This document shows, piece after piece, positions 11,932 through 23,344 of a stretch of DNA of 64,000 bases. Position numbers and translations under genes: made by a program. The first letter of the stretch is position 1, and every line of letters begins with the position of its first letter. Source of the stretch: Spinacia oleracea (Eukaryota > Streptophyta > Magnoliopsida > Caryophyllales > Amaranthaceae); NCBI RefSeq assembly GCF_020520425.1, contig NC_079488.1:37687247-37751246 (forward strand), read 5' to 3'. The notes beneath the pieces are model-generated. The model was given only the letters and a program-made list of their open reading frames with translations. It had not been told where the DNA came from and searched no databases.

Positions 11932-14900
11932 CTAATATCAAAAATTAATGGTAGTTAGTGATCATCCAAGAGACTAAAATCAGTAATCAGAGCAAAAATA
12001 AGAAAAAGAAATAGGGTATATTTTCTAATATAGAATTACAAGGAAAGATAAACGAACAGGGTGTATAGTCATCATTCTTACAAGTACACGAGACTAGCAA
12101 AGAGATTAGCAAGAGAGGAACAAAGAGAAGTACCTCTTCCTTCTCCACGGGAAAAAAGAATTGAACACGATATACATACAACGGATCCATCTTGAGAATA
12201 ATAGAAACTGACCTGGTTCAAATATCAAAATCTTACCAAAGTCTCTTCCAAGATTTTTTATTAGCTAGACATCAAACAGAACTTGAAAGCTTGTCAAAAC
12301 CCCGTTCAAAATAGAAGCTTAAATAGAGTTGGTATCCCCATAGCGAAAAACTTAAAAGTAAAATTTGGCTTTTTACTAAACAAGAAGCTACTAAGTAAAT
12401 ACCATGTGAGTGTAATCATACACCTAATTGAAAAAGCACCCCTGCACCAGAACTAAAGAAAAGCATAAAAATAATATCAATATAAGAAACTCATAGACAA
12501 TAGCTATGGACTTAAATAATACATATCCCTGCATAGGACCAATAATCCATAGAAAAACCGTCTAACCCAAGTTATGATAGCTAATGGAATTAACCTTCAT
12601 TAAAACTCTCTTTTTAACTAACCTTGATCTTATAACCTGATACTCTATCAAATATCCAACTTCAAGCCATAAGATATGACAAATACATTAGAAGGGATCT
12701 GAGACATAGGAAAATTTATGGTAAAAAAAGAGGGATTTGGAAATTCCTCCTCACATGGGCCAACAATTAAAACAGACTAACGCAGTAAGAAAACCGATTG
12801 TTATACAAATTAATGATCTGCATTTACCATATAGGAGCCTCCAAAAGACCAAAACTAGAGTAATTAGAAGTGGACAATTAGTTAATTACAATAATTAGTA
12901 AAGTTGGAATCTTGGTAACCAATAATACAGATAAAACTCAAATCAACCCAGCAAATACATTACTGATAAAGTAAGTGCCCAAGATTCAAATTTGCGTAAA
13001 AATGCAGAATAGAAAGAGATTAAAGGGAAAGTTGAATTTCATGCAAGAATAACAACAACGAAGACTTGTAACCTTTTTTCTATAACTTTTTGTGATTCTT
13101 ATTTCTTCCAGCTATTTTTTAAACATTCACATGTTGCAGTTTCTTTGTGGTTAATATATCCGCATAATCAAGCCTTGCTGATATTTTCATTGATGTATCT
13201 GCATATCCAAACCTGAATGATCTTTTAAATGAATTTGTATAGGTTAACACATTAAAAGTGTGATTATGGCTTTGAAATTTATAAAGTTATATAAATCTTA
13301 ACATTTTGTGTTGAATTGGCTTGGTCTCTTACAGAATTGTCCAAGTTTTGATTCTTCAAATACCGAGTTTTCCTAACCTTACAGCTAGATAACTTAGACT
13401 ATTAGCCTAGACTTGACTCTTCCCAACCTTACATCTACAAAACTGATACTATTTGTCTAAATTTGTGGTATGGTGTATTACAGGTTTGAGTTTATTTCAT
13501 TATTAGGTTTATTTTTCGCCTTAAGATCTTTATTACGTCCCTTTTAGTGTTAGTGTGTATATGTCGTCAACCCCTAAAAAACTAGTAAAAACCATAACGC
13601 GGTGTCTTTTAGTAAGAAAGAACAAGAAAACAGCAATCATAGACTGTTGTGTAGAAACTTTTTCAATGATGAAAAATAGCAGAACGAGATTGTTTCTTAG
13701 ATTTAACAGAAAAGTTGGACATCAGTAAACTAAAGGACTTGCATACCTAATGCAATCACAGATCATCTATGCGAAGTATTATTTTGTAGAAAGCATAAAG
13801 AAAGATAGTACTAAGAAAGAAACTTGGAGAACAAATTAAATTAGGACATCATATCTTAAATTTTGCTGGTTTTCTTAAGACTGCCCATGGCCTTTTCTAG
13901 TGATAACTGACTATACATATACCTTTAAAAGATCACATTCAATGTATCTGCCACATCCATTTTAGGCCAGGAGGTAGATCTAACCACCAATCCCTAAGAC
14001 TATATATTTTATGTTGCATAATAACCAACTAGTCAAATCAAGAAGAGGACATATGATAATGGATATGTAAGGTTTCGGGAAGGTAGATTGACCTCTGCAG
14101 AGTTCACTAGCTTGATTTTTGGGATAATATACTAACTTTGCCAATTGAGGATTTATAAAAAGCATTATAAAAGAAAAGAGAGAAATTAAGAATCACATGA
14201 CAATGGTACAGGGGAAAGCAACATCCCCAAAATCCAGCCTTGAAATAAATTGAAGAAAAAAACTACTTCGATATCTGCAATTTACAGAAGTAAGTAAGTA
14301 ACACACATAAGAATGTCAGTTCTTCTCGGTGGAGGCACCAAACATTAATTTACCAAAATTGTACTCTCAATAGATGAAATATGACTATGATATTCTCTTA
14401 AACCATTAATTTACCCAAATTCGAAAGTAAACCCTTAATACACAAATCTAAAATTAACAAGAATAGAAAAAAGTACAAAAATCAACAAAAATATTTGATT
14501 GATGTATTGGTCGAATTACCCAGCGCCAAACCAAACTTAGGAAACCAGATTTCGTTGAATGTAACTGGAATTTTTTATCGTTCACCCGATATTTCTCTAC
14601 CAAGGAAGACGGTAAGTCAAGAATCAAGAAAAAAAATTCTAAAAATCGGCACAATAGAAACCCTAAACTCATATAAATAAGAAAAAACTAATTTATCGTC
14701 CACAGATTTCGAATTGAGTTGCTAGATATAACAACGCAGCAAGAAAAAGATAAAACCTGCAATTCGCGCAATGAAATAACAAAGAAAAAAGAGCAAATCG
14801 GATAAATTCAAGATCCAAAGAAGATAAGAAAAAACTATGATAAGAGAGCTTGAATAAAGAGAGAAATTAATACCTGAAAATTGAGTTAGAAATTTCAGCG

Positions 14901-15230
14901 TAGGACTACATATGTGTTCATGTCGATTTGAAGCAGAGAAATGTTTTTGATTATCTAAATCTGGAAGCGGGGAAGTAAGAGAGAGAGAGAGCGCGGTGTT
15001 TAGGGTTGAATGTCGACATTTTTTGCCCCAATATTTGGACTTGAGGGATGTATAGTATGACCACGTGCGTCTCACGTGGCTATTTAGTAAACTCTCGACG
15101 CCTATATTAGCCGAGCATATTAGAGGACGTAGAAAGGCGTCGAGACGACACACGAACTGTCAAGCAGTTCAACGCTCTCCTCTTGGCGTCGAGGTCACGG
15201 CGTCGTGATGCCACGATATTTGTAGTAGTG
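11932..15230. mobile_element. CACTA-2 element, right part
   Basis: The right terminus is at 15230; the reverse complement starts CACTACTACAAATATCG. Subterminal repeats containing GGCGTCGAG lie at about 15095-15205 in both orientations. CACTA-1 appears inserted into it, so its left part lies outside the window. The interior 11932-15000 is A/T-rich with no recognisable transposase. 14700-15010 looks like a minus-strand leader with possible short exons (a run of GAGAGA near 14980), but no protein can be named. It is probably non-autonomous. Confidence 0.6.
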
Positions 15231-16402
15231 GACGGATCTCGGTTCCAGTGGGAGGTGAAATCGTCAAAAGGCAAAATAAAGAATACTCCAGAAATAATGA
15301 TATAGTTCGTAGATGTTACAAGAAACAGAAACATAGTTCGTATCGGGAAATATTATCGGAAATCAAAATATTGCCAGAATCGGAAATATTGCCGGAGACG
15401 GAAATATTACCAGAATCAGAAATATTGTCGGAAAAGGAAATTATTTCCGGAATCGGAAATATTAACGGAAACGTAGATATTTGTTCGAAACGGAAATGGA
15501 TTCCGGAATCGAAAAACGAATCAGAAGCTCGACGAGCGACAAGCAGGCAAGCGAGTCGGCCCATTGCTCGACAAGAAAGCGAGCAAGGCAGCAGCGCCAA
15601 AGGGCCGCGCCTAGAAAGCTAGCACAGCAGCAGCGCCAATGGGTCGCGCCAAGCCAGCGAGCAAGGCAGCAGCTCCATGGGCCGCGCCAAGACAGCGGGC
15701 AAGGCAACAGCTCATGGGTCGCGCCCTGCCAACAAGCAATACAGTGCAGGCCCGCCGAGGCAAGGCCACAACGCGCTGGGCCTTTGGCCAGCTGCGGCTG
15801 TGCCTGGCCGAGGCAGCACGCACACCAATGTGGCCCGTTGTGGGTGCATTGGGTTGTTTTGTATTGGGCTCCAAGAAAGGTCTGATTGCTTAATTCCCAA
15901 GTAACCTTGGATTAAGTATTCCTAGTCCTACTAGAATTGGTTTAATTAATGTTGCAATTTTAAATTGAATAAGAATTTCAATCCTAGTAGCGTTGGTAAT
16001 TCTATTCCTAGTAAGACTCAAATTCCTTATTTCCTACCCTATAAATATGAGGCTAGGCCCTCATAATTATACACATCAATTGAATTGAAAATTATATTCT
16101 TTATTCCCATTGTGTTCAAGGGAGAACATAATACAGCCTAGCCGGAATGCATAAAACCTTAAGTAAAATCCTAGTTGGTTGAACCTAAGTTGAATTCGAA
16201 CGTGCTGTGGACTTTCTACGGAGGGGTAACGTTTGGGGCTCTAAAGACTTGTTCTTGTTCGGTTCGGGAGCAGCTAGGGAAGTCAGGCATCACATTGTAT
16301 GTCACCTAAAATATGATAATTGACTATGTGGAAATTAATTTGGATTCTGGCTTTATGGTTTTTCCGCATGAATTATATTATTGTATTATTCATAACCTAA
16401 CA
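15231..16402 (+). mobile_element. LTR A, copia family-2 related, 5' part missing
   Basis: Starts inside the LTR at GGATCTCGGTTCCAGTGGGAG, equivalent to about 260 bases into the LTR at 39023. It ends CATAACCTAACA at 16402. The order is the same as in that LTR: CGGAAAT-type repeats (15340-15500), a GC-rich block (15530-15850), a TATA box (CCTATAAATATGAGG near 16040), and a leader containing GTGCTGTGGACT. The 5' part is cut by CACTA-2. The sequence after 16402 lacks a tRNA primer-binding site, so this is a 3' or solo LTR. Confidence 0.75.
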
Positions 16403-16900
16403 ATGTTATTGTTAAATCACTGATCCAATGAAGATTCTATCATTCTCATCCATCATAATGTTTGAAATTGTTAAAAATATAAATAAAATCACGTACTCAA
16501 TCCGTAGTATTAAATTACTTATGACTTATTACTACAAGAAGTACCTTTAAAAAAATATTGACATCGAGCATCCTTTTTTTTAACAGTGACAATCTAACAA
16601 GAGAAAATATACAGTATGACCAAAGAAATTAGGATTTTCATAATTTTTTTAATTAATTATTTATTTTTTAAACCAAAATAAAGATGAATAATATATACCA
16701 CTATACCTCAAATAATTTCTAAAACTTTTATTTGACAATAAATATCACGTAGAAATTGGATAATATGGATGTTTTTAACAATTTTGTTAAATGTTCGATC
16801 AGACATTTGTGATGAGATCTTGCAATGGGTATTAAATAATTGATTTATAAACTGTCTCGAAAACCTTAGGGAAATAGAGTTGTGTATTGCCTTAGGGGAG
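16403..16900. other. A/T-rich stretch without a gene
   Basis: No coding sequence or clear element end is seen. It connects LTR A to the gypsy remnant. Confidence 0.4.
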
Positions 16901-16919
16901 AAGTTGATTTATTATGGAA

Positions 16920-18455
16920 AAGGTGTGAGAATGCCTTAAGGGCTACTCTTGGATTTTGATGGGAATAATTCAAAGTTTCCTTAAGAACCAATTTTTTCCC
17001 ACCTTACCTGAAAAAGCAGAAAGCCCAAGAGTTCATTGAGATGAAGATGGATGGTTTTCTGCGACGAAGTATTATTCTAAGTTCATCGAGCTATCTAGGT
17101 TGCACCTGAAGTGGTGGAAAAGGAGGAGCTTAAGGCTCAAAGGTTTGAAAATGGATTGTCAAATGGATTTACAGTTGTTACTGTCTGGAGAGATCTTTAC
17201 TTCTCTAGATACCCTCTATATGTAGAAAGGCCGCTCATCTATTTGCACTACAAGTGAGGAAGAACAAGGTTGGAAGTGGAACTGGCATAAAGAGAAAGAA
17301 TATTGGAAACCAGATTCATTGAGGTGCCCTAATTATACCAACGTGTAGTATAGTAAGTACCAAGATTCATAAGAATGTGCCTTTGACCATAGCCAAAACT
17401 GTTTTCCTGTTTAACGTGATTGAGATTAAATTAGGAGAATTGGAGGTGATTTTAGTGATGGACTGGTTGGCCATGTTCAAAGACAATATTGATTGAGAAA
17501 AGAAGAAGGCTGATTTGAGATTTAGCTTAAGTAAAGTAGTATCTATCGTCGTTTTGGTAAGCCTAGAAACATAGGAATTATCACGGAAATGGAACTCTTT
17601 AAGCTGGTCAATAAATGGAATCCAGTTTTCTTATACAACGTGAGAGACCTCGATAAGGAAGTTAAGGATAAACCTGAGGACATTACATTTGTGAATGAAT
17701 TTCTAGATGTGTTTCCGAAAGAGATCCCGGGAATACCTCCTAATCGACCTATTGCCTTTACCATAGACTTAGTACCTGGAACCACACCTATTTCGAAAGC
17801 TCCATATAGAATACTCCATAAGAAATGAGTAAGTTGAAGAGTAATTTAGAAGAATTGTTGGAGAAAAGTTATATTAGACCAAGTGCATCACCATGGGAGC
17901 ACCAATTATGTTTATAAAAGAGAAGGATAAGAGTATGAGACACCGTATAGACTACATGGAACTCAATAAGGTCACAATCAAGACCAAGTATCCTTTGCCT
18001 AGGATATATGACCTATTTTGACCATTTTAAAGGAGTAGGAACCTTATCGAAGATAGATTTGTGATCTGGTTATCATCAATTGAGAATTGCAGATAACCAT
18101 ATACCAAAGACTGCATTTAGGATAAGATACGGTCATTTCGAATTCACTGTTATGCCATTTGGGTTGGCCAGTGGTACAATATTCATGAATTTATAGAATC
18201 GTGTGTTCCATGCACTTATGGATAAGTTTTTAGTGTTTTTCATTGGTAATATCTTGGTGTATTCGAAGAACAATAAAGAGCATGTTGAACATTTAGGATC
18301 TATGTTAAGTACATTTAGAGATAACTAGTTGTACGCCAAATCCTCGAGGTGTGAATTCTGGCTGGAGAAGGTTGCATTTTTAGGACATTTTGTATCTAAG
18401 GAAGGAGTTGCAGTGGATCCTGCAAAGATCAAAGCAATTAGTGAATGGAGTTTAT
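16920..18455 (+). pseudogene. Ty3/gypsy gag-pol remnant (chromovirus-like)
   Basis: Seen across shifted frames: a gag segment (KAQEFIEMK, YYSKFIELS, EELKAQRFE, about 17020-17165); the end of a protease-like segment (DWLAMF, near 17462); then the start of reverse transcriptase (EFLDVFPKEIPGIPPNR, 17697-17750; the IDYMELNKV region near 17950; VFFIGNILVYSK near 18235 where the YVDD-equivalent is lost; [15 protein letters not shown] near 18355). RNase H and integrase are absent. Numerous stops, frameshifts and an internal deletion between gag and protease make it an old fragment. The order and the EIPGIPP motif fit gypsy elements of the Tekay/CRM/Reina side. Confidence 0.75.
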
Positions 18456-18475
18456 CTCTCTTGAACAATATATGT

Positions 18476-19609
18476 AAATAATATGTTTTGATGTATATAA
18501 ATTATGAGGGCTAGCCTCATATTTATAGGGTAGGAAATAAGAAATTTGAGTCTTACTAGGAAAAGCATTACCAACCCTACTAGGATTGAAATTCTTATCC
18601 AATTAGAATTGTAACAATAATTAAACTCTTAATTAATCCAATTCTAGTAGGACTAGGAAAACTAATACTTAATCTCAAAGTTACTTGGCAATCAGACTTT
18701 TCTTGGAGCCTAAGACGAAGCAACCAACGCAGCCACAATGGGCCACGCTGGCGCTCGTGCCTGCCTTGGCCCAACCGCAGCCGCAGCTGGCCAAAGGCCC
18801 AGCGCGCTGCAGTCTGGCCTTGGCGGGCAGCTGCTGCCTTGGCTTGCTGCTCATGGCTTGGCGGGCTGCTCGCTGCTGTTACCTTGACTTGCTGCTCGCG
18901 GCCCACAACGCTGCAGGCCCATCGGCTGGGATATGGCGCTGGGCTTCGTGCTAAGTGCTATGCAATCGGCCTTTTTCTTGTCGAGCGATGGGCCGACTCG
19001 CTTGTCGGCTTGTCGCTCATCGAGCTTCCGATTCATTTTCTGATTCCAGAATCCATTTCCGTTTCGAACAAATATTTACGTTTCCGTTAATATTTCCTAT
19101 TCTGGAAATAATTTCATTTTCCAGAAATAATTTTCTTTTCCGAAAATATTTTCGATTCCGGTAATATTTCCGTTTCCGATACGAACCATGTTTCCGTTTC
19201 CGGCAACATCTACGACTTGGATAATATTTATATTTCCGTTATGAGCCATATGTCCGTTTCCGGCAATATCTTCATTTCTGGAGTATCTCTTTACTTTGCC
19301 TTTTGACGATTTCAGCTCCCACTGGAACCAAGATCCTCATTTCCGAATGATCATAAATTGAGTACTTAATGAATTATATATTCACTTAAATTCTTGATCC
19401 GTTCACGTAATATTTGTGTGACCCTACGGGTTCAGTCAAGAGTAAGTTGTGGATCAATATTATTAATTCCACTTGAACTGAAGCGATCTCTAGCTAGACA
19501 TTCAGTTGACTTGATCTCACTGAATTATTAACTTGTTAATTAATACTAAACTGCATTTATTAGACTTAGCATTAAATGCAGACTTGGACCAAGGAAATTA
19601 TTTCCTTCA
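18476..19609 (-). mobile_element. LTR B, inverted, 3'-truncated copy of the same LTR family
   Basis: The reverse complement starts TGAAGGAAATAATTTCCTTGG at 19609 and follows the family order: the TTAATACTGAACC-like region, CGGAAAT repeats (19030-19290), a GC-rich block (about 18700-18960) and the TATA region (near 18528). It breaks off at about 18476, so the 3' end is missing. It lies opposite to LTR A, with the gypsy remnant between them. Confidence 0.75.
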
Positions 19610-20092
19610 TTAATTTCGCGTGGTTCCATTCTGAAAATGACTGTTTAAAAAGGTAAAAATGATGACGTGTACTGTGAGTACTACATGCATGTCATGTGCC
19701 ATTTAAAAAAAAAATCACCCGTTCATTTAAAAACCCACCCATCCCTTAAATTAAAAAGGCAGGCTTTTTCTTTCACTTTCTTCCCCGTTCTTTCATTTTC
19801 ACTCTTCCACCATTTTTTTTCTCTATTATCTCATCATATCAACCTTTTTACCTCGGCAATTGGCAGATGCTAATAAAAAAGCAAAAAAAGAAACAAGATT
19901 AATTAGTATCAAATACTAAGAATTCGGATTTCAAGAAATTACATCCAAACTATTAAAATTACCAACAGCCAACGCTTCATTAATTAGCCAGAATCTCAGC
20001 ATTATGAACACTATAAGAATCATCATTATCAAGATTTATCATCCATGTTAACTTACAGTTGAAGGAAAAAAATTCCTAAACGCAAAGCCAAT
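19610..20092. other. Stretch without a gene
   Basis: A/T-rich, with a pyrimidine-rich segment at 19760-19850. Nothing recognisable. Confidence 0.4.
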
Positions 20093-20431
20093 TACTCCCT
20101 TCGTCTCTTTTTGTTCATAACGTTTGGTATTTTTCACGCGTTTTAACGAATAATTAATTTGCATTGAAAAAACAATTCCTCAATTTTTTATTTAAACGAG
20201 ATAAATTACGTTTATTTATAATGTTTCCACTTTTATCAAGATTCTGATATTGGGAAATGAGAAAATTTTAACGTCCCAATGGAAAGGTGTGAGAGATTAA
20301 ATGACCCAATGAATTTGATTGGTTAAAATAATAATTGGACACAAATTTTGATAGAATACTAAGTCATTTATGTGATAGTATAAAAAGAAATGTAAAGAAC
20401 ATTTTGAAATATCCAAACAGTAAAACGTAAA

Positions 20432-20632
20432 TGTGAGAATGTCATTCCGTGAGGATTGTATTACTGATTCTTCTAATATATACAAGATACATTGAGAATA
20501 TTATGCCACTAATTACGCTAAGGGATATTGCTAACTATGCTAAGCAATCTTTGACTTACGTACACCATATACAATCTAATCAAATACAATCAAATATAAA
20601 TCAGAATATATATTTCCATATATATTCTAATA
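20432..20632 (-). repeat. 3' LTR of the Ale-type copia
   Basis: 201 bp, preceded on the minus strand by a purine tract. It matches the partner LTR at 35974 except at about 7 positions. Confidence 0.9.
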
Positions 20633-20659
20633 CTCCCCCGCAGTCGAAACGGGAGGCTG

Positions 20660-22493
20660 ACGAGCGTTGAGACTGTCCCGAAAATCCTCAAACAGAACCT
20701 GAGGAAGACCCTTAGTAAAAATATCAGCAATCTGATACCGAGACGGAACATGGAGGACTCAAACCTGTCCCCGCGCCACCTTCTCACGAACAAAGTGGAT
20801 ATCCATTTCAATGTGTTTGGTTCGCTGATGTTGGACCGGATTTCCCGAAAGATAGATGACACTTACATTATCACAATAAACCAAAGTAGCCTTACGAACC
20901 GGAAAATGGAGTTCCAAAAGTAGGTTTCGGATCTAACAAGACTCGGAGACAACATAGCCACTCCCCGATACACTGCTTCAGCACTAGACCGAGACAAAGT
21001 TGGTTGTCGCTTGGACGACCATGATATGAGATTATCTCCCAAGAAAACACAATAGCCCGATGTGGACCGTCGAGTGTCAGGGCATCCACCCCAATCAACA
21101 TCAGTATAAGAGATAAGATCAGTAACCGAAGACGGGTATAGATGTAAACCATAATCAAGAGTACCCTGAATGTAACGGACAATTCTCTTAAGATTCTGCA
21201 TATGATCATCTGTCGGAGAATGCATGTGTAAGCAAATTTGTTGTATCGCATAAGAAATGTCAGGTCTGGTGAACGTAAAGTATTGTAGGGCACCTGCCAA
21301 ACTACGATAAAGTGTAGGATCCTCAAATGGAGCACCAGAATAAGCACTAACCTTTGATTTTGTGTCGACGGGAGTCGAAGATGGCTTACAAGATGACATA
21401 CCAGCACGTTCAATGATCTCCTATGCGTACTTGCTTTGTGAAAGAAACAACCCACCCTTGGGACGTTTCACCGCAATACCAAGAAAATAATTCAAAGGAC
21501 CCAGATCCTGCATAGCAAATTCCGAGCCGAGGAGGGCCATAATAGAACGATGGAGAACATGTGAGGAAGATGTGAGAATAATAACATCAACATATAATAA
21601 AATATAAGCCATGTCGTCACCCTTGTGAAAAATGAACAAAGAATTGTCAGATTTGCTATTCACAAAACTAATAGATCCCACAAAATCAGCAAACCTTTTG
21701 TACCAGGCCCGTGGAACTTGCTTAAGGCGATATAAAGACTTACGCAACAAACAAACATAATCCGGGTGAGACGGGTCCCGAAAACCCATAGGTTGATGCA
21801 TGTATACCGTCTCCTTTAGTTCTCCATGAAGAAAAGCATTTTTGACATCCAACTGATGAATGGGCCAATTCTTTGACAAAGAGATACTAAGCACAGTACG
21901 AATAGTAGCCGTCTTTACTACCGGACTAAATGTATCACCACAATCAATGCCCACCTGTTGAGTTTTGCTATCACCTACAAGACGAGCTTTATGCCTCTCA
22001 AAATCACCATTAGGTTTTTCTTTATGAGTAAAAATCCACATAGAACGAATAACATTCACATTAGGTGGACGGGGTACCAAGTCCCACGTCGTATTTTTAA
22101 TAAGAGCATCAAATTCAACATCTATAGCCATTTTCCAATTTGGGTCACGAAGGGCGGCCAACGGGTTACGAGGAAGAGGGGATTTTGTAACCGAGGTATG
22201 TAAGTTAAATGTGCGTTTGGGTTTAACAATACCACGTTGGCTTCTTGTAATCATTCGTGAGGGATTGGGCTGCTGCATAAGCTGAGGAGGGGTGGGACTG
22301 ACCGGGCCAGTAGGCTGTTGGGCCGCAGGACTGGCCAGGTCCGTTGGCACTGCCAGGGGAGACTCAACTTGTTAGGCCAATGGAGAAGCAAGGGGCCCAG
22401 AAGAAGAGGGGGGGCTGATAGCATGAGCCAAGGGGGGGTTTGGGTGTTGGGCCACGGTACCAGGGGGTGTGGGCTGTTTGGAGTTGTGGGAGT
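20660..22493 (-). pseudogene. Ale copia pol: reverse transcriptase and RNase H part
   Basis: Minus strand. RT begins around the NPLAALRDPNW segment and includes WIFTHKEKPNG, HKARLVGDSKTQQVG, TFSPVVKTATIR, QLDVKNAFLHGELKETVYM and LYRLKQVPRAWYKRF. The catalytic motif normally YVDD reads YVDV (near 21590), so polymerase activity is lost. An in-frame TAG at 21421-21423, within SKYA-stop-EIIERAG, separates RT from the PSSTPVDTK, RPDISYAIQ, TDVDWGGCPDTRRSTSGYC and RQPTLSRSSAEAVYR parts of RNase H. A frameshift near 20930 moves the rest into another frame, down to about 20660. The upstream end meets CACTA-3 at 22496. Confidence 0.9.
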
Positions 22494-22496
22494 GGA

Positions 22497-22930
22497 CACT
22501 AGAGGAAAAAACCTCAAGTGCGGGCTCATTTTAAGGGGTTTAGTGCGGGCTTTTACATGTGCATTACATGGCCTGCCCGCACTTGATGTTTCTCAAGTGC
22601 TGCCAAAATATTGGCAGCACTTGATGTTTCAAGTGCTGCCAATTTAGAAAATGAGCCCGCACTTGACATATTTTGTGCTACCAATTTTAGAATATGAGCC
22701 CGCACTTGATATATTTGGTGCTGCCAATTTTGAAAATGAACCCGCACTTGACATATTTGGTGCTGCCAATATTGAAAATGAGCCCGCATTTGACATATTT
22801 GGTGCTGCCAAATTTAAAAATGAGCCCGCACTTGACATAGAAATGGGCAGCACAAGCATATAAATGAGCCGCACTTGATATATAAATAAGCCGCACTTGG
22901 CCTATAAATGAGCCGCACTTGATAGATTTG
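22497..22930. repeat. CACTA-3 left subterminal repeats
   Basis: About ten copies of a GCCCGCACTTGA(C/T)AT core. Many are followed by TTTGGTGCTGCCAA and an A/T-rich GAAAATGA linker at a spacing of about 55-60 bases. The first copies near the end are in the opposite orientation. These are the expected binding sites for CACTA proteins and are matched at 33180-33363. Confidence 0.85.
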
Positions 22931-23340
22931 TTGTATAACCGATTTCCCTGCTACATATTACAATTGGACCACGCCACTGATTAACCTCCATACGTCATAT
23001 AAAAAGTATCCAATTATATAGATAATTAAATTAAATAGTATATAATTGTAAATATAAAAGTCAATTACATTACAATCATATGAAAAAATAGCTAGTATCC
23101 ATAATTTAACATTCAGTACAAGAAAATATCAAAGACAATCACTTGTAATGAAGTTTGCCAACATTTTCGAACTTCATCTATCTCCTAAAAGGTGAAAGAC
23201 CGCTCCCTCGGATTATTGAATACCTTAAAAAGATGGACAATCAAAAAATATATATACACTTTAGTTATATTATAAATTGAATCGTACAATAAATTAAGAC
23301 TTAATTTGTTCATAAAAAAGACATAATGAACCGAATAATA
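22931..23340. other. CACTA-3 interior, A/T-rich, no gene
   Basis: Nothing recognisable between the left subterminal array and the tandem repeat block. Confidence 0.4.
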
Positions 23341-23344
23341 ATAA

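Noticed and set aside
16520..16545. ATTACTACAAGAAGTACC as a CACTA end
   Set aside because: It lacks the initial CACTA, and no subterminal repeats or partner end are nearby.
22560..22925. Regular direct repeats with spacers, CRISPR-like at first sight
   Set aside because: Units are degenerate, spacers are similar to each other, and the array sits at a CACTA end with a mirror set at the other end; these are subterminal repeats in a plant genome.
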